Of a stretch of 21,780 nt of DNA, positions 18,884-21,780 are shown piece by piece (position 1 is the stretch's first letter; the number at the start of each line of letters is the position of its first letter). The stretch is from Nemertoderma westbladi. Its lineage: Eukaryota; Xenacoelomorpha; Nemertodermatida; Nemertodermatidae. The position numbers and the translations under genes were made by a program. The stretch lies in assembly GCA_032718475.1 (NCBI GenBank), contig JAUCBJ010002895.1, forward strand, positions 1 through 21,780, read 5' to 3'. The notes under the pieces were generated by a model. It saw only the letters and a program-made list of their open reading frames with translations. It was not told the origin of the DNA and searched no databases.

Positions 18884-19510
18884 GTAAGTCACCACCCCAT
18901 CGATTGTATGGAATTATTGAATCATTACCGATCTATAGTCGCCGTATATTACATATGTTACTTAGGTAACGGGTATACCTCTACCTCTCCTAATTGTACA
19001 TAATAATTTGCACCAAATTAATATCGTTCTTACAGAAACATCAGCTTATGGACTGGTGCGCGATGTACAAGCGCAATATAATATTCTGCGATTCCAGAGT
19101 TATATTTCTAACATTAATTAATGTTGTGGCGAGTGTATAATGTGTCTCGTTTTCGTTCGGGAATGATAGACATCTCGGCCATTACGAGATTTATAAAATC
19201 GGCCAATGATTGCGATACATATTGTATCGGCAGGCAGAACTGGACCTAAATTATGCTGAAAGTGAAAGTGATAAAAGTCTGTGTTTCAAACCGATAAACA
19301 AAAGATAAATGACATAAATAAATCGCATAGAATGACAGTCGAGTTTATTCAGTTTAAGAGTCGATAATGAACAAACTCGAGAGTCGAGACAGAGTTAATG
19401 GCCGAATCAGGAATTACCAACAACTACAGAAGACCACGTAACAGTCACAAAGTAACAAATTAATATTTATTGGAGACGATTAGCATATTTTAATAAACAC
19501 ATTTTCACTT
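18884..19510. other. No gene seen
   Basis: AT-rich and structurally unremarkable apart from the short palindrome GATACATATTGTATC near 19214. It would be intron if the exon at 18850 is real. Confidence 0.4.
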
Positions 19511-19738
19511 CGGCCTCTGTCCAACCGATCGGCCTCTGTCCAACCGATCGGCCTCTGTCCAACGGATCGGCCTCTGTCCAACCCATCGGCCTCTGTCCAA
19601 CCGATCAGCCTCTGTCCAACCGATCGGCCTCTGACCAACCGATCGGCCTCTGTCCAACCCATCGGCCTCTGTCCAACCGATCGGCCTCTGTCCAACCGAT
19701 CGGCCTTTGTCCAACCGATCGGCCTCTGTCAGATCGAT
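19511..19738. repeat. 19-bp minisatellite, 12 units
   Basis: Twelve tandem copies of CGGCCTCTGTCCAACCGAT, with zero to a few changes per unit and the last unit most diverged. It stands out as GC-rich in AT-rich DNA. Because 19 is one more than a multiple of three, all three minus-strand frames are open and encode the same 19-residue repeat (containing GRSVGQRPIGWTEADRL). This explains the overlapping open frames there; I do not regard them as genes. Confidence 0.97.
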
Positions 19739-20056
19739 CTCCATCATGCATCAACCAGTCGGGAACGAACTCCAGAAAGAACCCTAGACAATGTAACCCT
19801 ACTAATGTTGTACCATAAACTAACACTTTACATACAGAAACTATTGTTTCCTAATTTCTAAACGGATTAATTATAACTGCCATTGAAATAGCCAAATATG
19901 ACCTCTAGCTATAATTGGTCAAGCAAACTAACTAAGGAGAAGGACTAACTAATTATGTTATAAACAAAAGGACTGTAAAATAAAAATATATAGTGAGTAA
20001 TAATAGACATGGCAAAAAATCAATTTGCACAAATTAATCATATCGAAATGTTATTA
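19739..20056. other. No gene seen
   Basis: AT-rich spacer between the minisatellite and the TIR element, ending in the TTA that flanks the element. Confidence 0.5.
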
Positions 20057-21058
20057 GGGGCCATCCATAAATGACGTCACGTTTTTTAAAGACATTGTTG
20101 ACCCCCCCCCCCCCTTTCGTCACAAATCGTCACGAAATGGCTCCCCCCCCCCCCCCCCCTCACCAATGTCACGTCACACTATATAAAATTAAATGATTAC
20201 TCTTATATTATTAGAACAATAAATCTGGAATAAATTTGTCAACTATAAACTATAGATATAAACTAATATTACAAATTACAGTAATACGAGTTTTTCAGAC
20301 ATGCTCCCATGGGCACTGCAGGTGGTCTGTCATGCTTATAATGGCCATTGGTGGGACATCAGCTACTGGGTATGTGTTCGCAGGGGATCGGCCTCCGCTT
20401 TGCAGGACATTGCTTTCGCCGTGAGGACCAGCCAGTGCATAATCTTGTACTTTGGCAGCCTCATGGAGTGAATAAGCATGGTGGTCAGCCCATGACTTTC
20501 TTGAGACGCATTTTAAAGGACACTGGACTTGAAGATGCGGATGATCTAGCAAATGTCATGGGTGATAGGGAGTTGTGGCGGCGCAATTTTGTCGACAAGC
20601 CGGCACAGCATTCTTAAAAATGCAGCTGCAATGCAGCATGCCGATCCTAGTAGTAGTCGCAGGGGATTGATAATCAAAACGGGTTTTGGAACTACCGCTA
20701 CCATGAAGGGATGTAAGATTTTTAGTAAAAATTTCGGATGCAAAAAGATGACATTCTTTACAAACACGCTCTCTAATTTTACCAATTATGGAAGGGCAGT
20801 AGAGGTCGTAAGGTAAGATTTTAATGGTTATCATTGGAAGAGGTAATAGTTTAATAGTAAACACGTTAATAGTATACACGTAATAGTATACAAGTATACA
20901 CGTTATGTATTTAATATATATACAGTAATTTTATCGGAAACTTATAATGTGACGTCACGATATTGCGGACACCCCCCCTCCCCCTCGTCACAAATCGTCA
21001 CGAAATACCAACCCCCCCCCCCCCCCTGTCCAGCGTGACGTCATTTATGGATGGCCCC
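20057..21058. mobile_element. Non-autonomous TIR DNA transposon (1002 bp) with 25-bp perfect ends
   Basis: The left end starts GGGGCCATCCATAAATGACG and all 25 bases (20057-20081) are the exact inverted complement of 21034-21058. TTA flanks both ends (20054-20056 and 21059-21061), as for PIF/Harbinger-type elements. Extending the ends by one A/T pair would instead give a 4-bp TATT duplication, so the superfamily is open. Inside each end is a block with long C runs around CGTCACAAATCGTCACG, then a second GTGACGTCAC-like inverted segment (about 20166-20182 and 20947-20960). No transposase is encoded. The interior carries the 3' coding end of a LINE. Confidence 0.85.
20384..20617 (+). pseudogene. 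Relic of a non-LTR retrotransposon ORF2 C-terminus
   Basis: The frame reads LRFAGHCFRRED, then LVLWQPHG, GGQPMTFLRRILKDTG, ADDLANVMGDRELWRRNF and a stop. This series (RFAGHC, LVLWxP, GxPxTxxxxxxxDTG, MxDRxxWR) is the typical tail of LINE endonuclease/RT proteins of invertebrates. The RT domain itself is missing. Upstream sequence from about 20290 may be further, more degraded LINE. It lies wholly within the TIR element, so it was either inserted there or captured. Confidence 0.7.
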
Positions 21059-21195
21059 TTATTGCAGGAAAGAATATTGAGATTACAGATAATATCCCAT
21101 CCATCCCCCAGCGTTTATTGGGATGTTCCAACCTACATCATCAGATTACGTGGCACCGGAGATAAAATATATAGTCGTGGAAATTAAAATAGAAT

Positions 21196-21264
21196 ATGGC
21201 TGGGGTCGTTTCGTTAACAAAATCAACACAAAAGGCTCTTAACGAATTAAAAGTGGAGGGAAAG
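21196..21264 (+). CDS. Candidate first coding exon (begins MAGVVSLTKSTQ)
   Basis: ATGGCTGGGG (A at -3, G at +4) opens a 23-codon frame that ends exactly at AAAG|GTAAAT, a good donor in phase 0. The peptide is moderately charged and looks like a real N-terminus, but I do not recognise it. The gene would run toward the convergent COP1 terminal exon only 340 bp away, so its next exon would lie in or beyond COP1. That makes a chance signal quite possible. The TIR element ends 138 bp upstream and would sit in its promoter region. Confidence 0.35.
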
Positions 21265-21601
21265 GTAAATAATTTTACTTTGTAAGCTTTTAAATTACTT
21301 TATATTTGACTTTCAAACAATAAATGTTTTTACTACGAAATTTTTTGAAACAACGAAACGTTTTCAAAATTAAATACCAGCCCAGTACAATATAATTTGT
21401 AGAGATTATAGGAGTAGATCAGTGTAATATAGAACTTTATAAACCCACTGAATTCTGTTAAATGCTTTATATATATTTACTATCAGATGACGATCGGAAA
21501 AACTATGAAAAAGAGGTATATTGTTGTTGTTTCAAATAATATGGTCCAAAATAGAAAGAAAAATGTGAATAAGACATGGTGGTTCTACTGATTGATAGAA
21601 T
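21265..21601. other. Short AT-rich interval, no gene established
   Basis: Serves as the 3' flank or untranslated region of COP1 (minus strand). An acceptor-like TTTACTATCAG ends at 21486, but no exon after it could be supported. Confidence 0.4.
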
Positions 21602-21780
21602 TTAAACCATTTCCATAACCTTTATAGTTCCCTGACTGTTAGCCGCAACCACAACGTTGCTGCCGGATCTCCAACAAACAGAAGAAATAAACTCCAAGCC
21701 GTCTTCATCCTTGCGTTCCCGATCTAACAAGGACCTAACGGTGTCCAACCGGGAGGTCAGCAACTGTTTGGTGATGCCCT
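21602..21780 (-). CDS. COP1: COP1 (RFWD2) E3 ubiquitin ligase, C-terminal end (partial)
   Basis: The minus-strand frame from the window edge to TAA at 21604-21602 gives 58 residues ending [17 protein letters not shown]. This closely resembles the last WD40 blade of animal COP1, including the [15 protein letters not shown] segment, the SVCWR motif and the near-invariant [10 protein letters not shown] tail. COP1 is a RING/coiled-coil/WD40 E3 ligase. It works with DET1-DDB1-CUL4 and with Tribbles adaptors to degrade c-Jun, ETS and other factors in the nucleus; the WD40 propeller binds the VP substrate motif. Compared with the vertebrate protein as I remember it, the loop after CWR is about four residues shorter. 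The RING and the rest of the propeller lie beyond the right edge. The reading frame shows no damage. Confidence 0.9.
   Translation of the reverse strand, partial: GITKQLLTSRLDTVRSLLDRERKDEDGLEFISSVCWRSGSNVVVAANSQGTIKVMEMV

Noticed and set aside
19036-19124. Possible second exon after TTCTTACAG, frame TSAYGLVRDVQAQYN
   Set aside because: Joining it to the candidate first exon ending at 18883 creates a TAA at the junction, and other frames stop quickly.
19480-19826. Three overlapping minus-strand frames of 71-80 codons with WTEAD/GQRP repeats
   Set aside because: They are the three frames of a 19-bp minisatellite, with no start context, conserved domain or other sign of coding.
20553-20819. 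87-codon frame with several Cys/Lys residues ending before GTAAGA
   Set aside because: It overlaps the LINE relic in another frame, lies inside the TIR element and shows no recognisable domain.
21487-21590. Second exon for the frame starting at 21196, after TTTACTATCAG
   Set aside because: Phase 0 gives a low-complexity peptide that ends 12 bp before the COP1 stop, and the more protein-like frame is out of phase.

Overview
The window is animal nuclear DNA, probably from a lophotrochozoan and most plausibly a mollusc. It is AT-rich and gene-poor, with spliced-gene signals, a tRNA-derived SINE, MITE-like elements, minisatellites and many long C/G homopolymers. The only gene that can be named is the C-terminal coding end of COP1 (RFWD2), which enters from the right edge on the minus strand. 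The exact species cannot be told from the sequence.

Left part (1-6236): a nearly complete, very young LTR retrotransposon. It has a 5' LTR (about 14 bp cut off by the window edge), a primer-binding site, one uninterrupted 1621-codon gag-pro-RT-RNaseH-integrase frame, a polypurine tract and a 3' LTR. The two LTRs differ by one single-base indel over 326 bp. The element is much more GC-rich than its host surroundings. All catalytic residues that I looked for are present.

Middle left (6237-12114): the last exon, and possibly the preceding exon, of an unidentified plus-strand gene (6561-6678 and 7468-8011). A small MITE carrying a 25-base C run follows. Next comes a satellite array with a monomer of about 147 bp, each monomer carrying CCCTCTAGCGG, which resembles a CTCF core site on the opposite strand. 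An ACG-triplet microsatellite, AT-rich DNA without recognisable genes and an 18-bp AT-rich minisatellite complete this part.

Middle (12196-14130, minus): an intronless 644-codon reading frame for a type I membrane protein. It has a signal peptide, two Ig-like domains, one transmembrane segment and a long cytoplasmic tail. The tail contains five 12-residue tandem repeats, three of which carry intact PPxY (WW-domain ligand) motifs.

Right part (14131-21780): a tRNA-derived SINE, a head-to-head pair of copies of an inverted-repeat element family (also found as fragments at 7163 and 16013), a 19-bp minisatellite of 12 units, and a 1002-bp TIR element with 25-bp perfect ends. The TIR element encloses the 3' coding end of a non-LTR retrotransposon. 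Two short candidate first exons with good Kozak or donor signals follow, and then the convergent COP1 terminal exon.

The genes here do not form a pathway. The window is mostly a record of transposon activity between three host loci.
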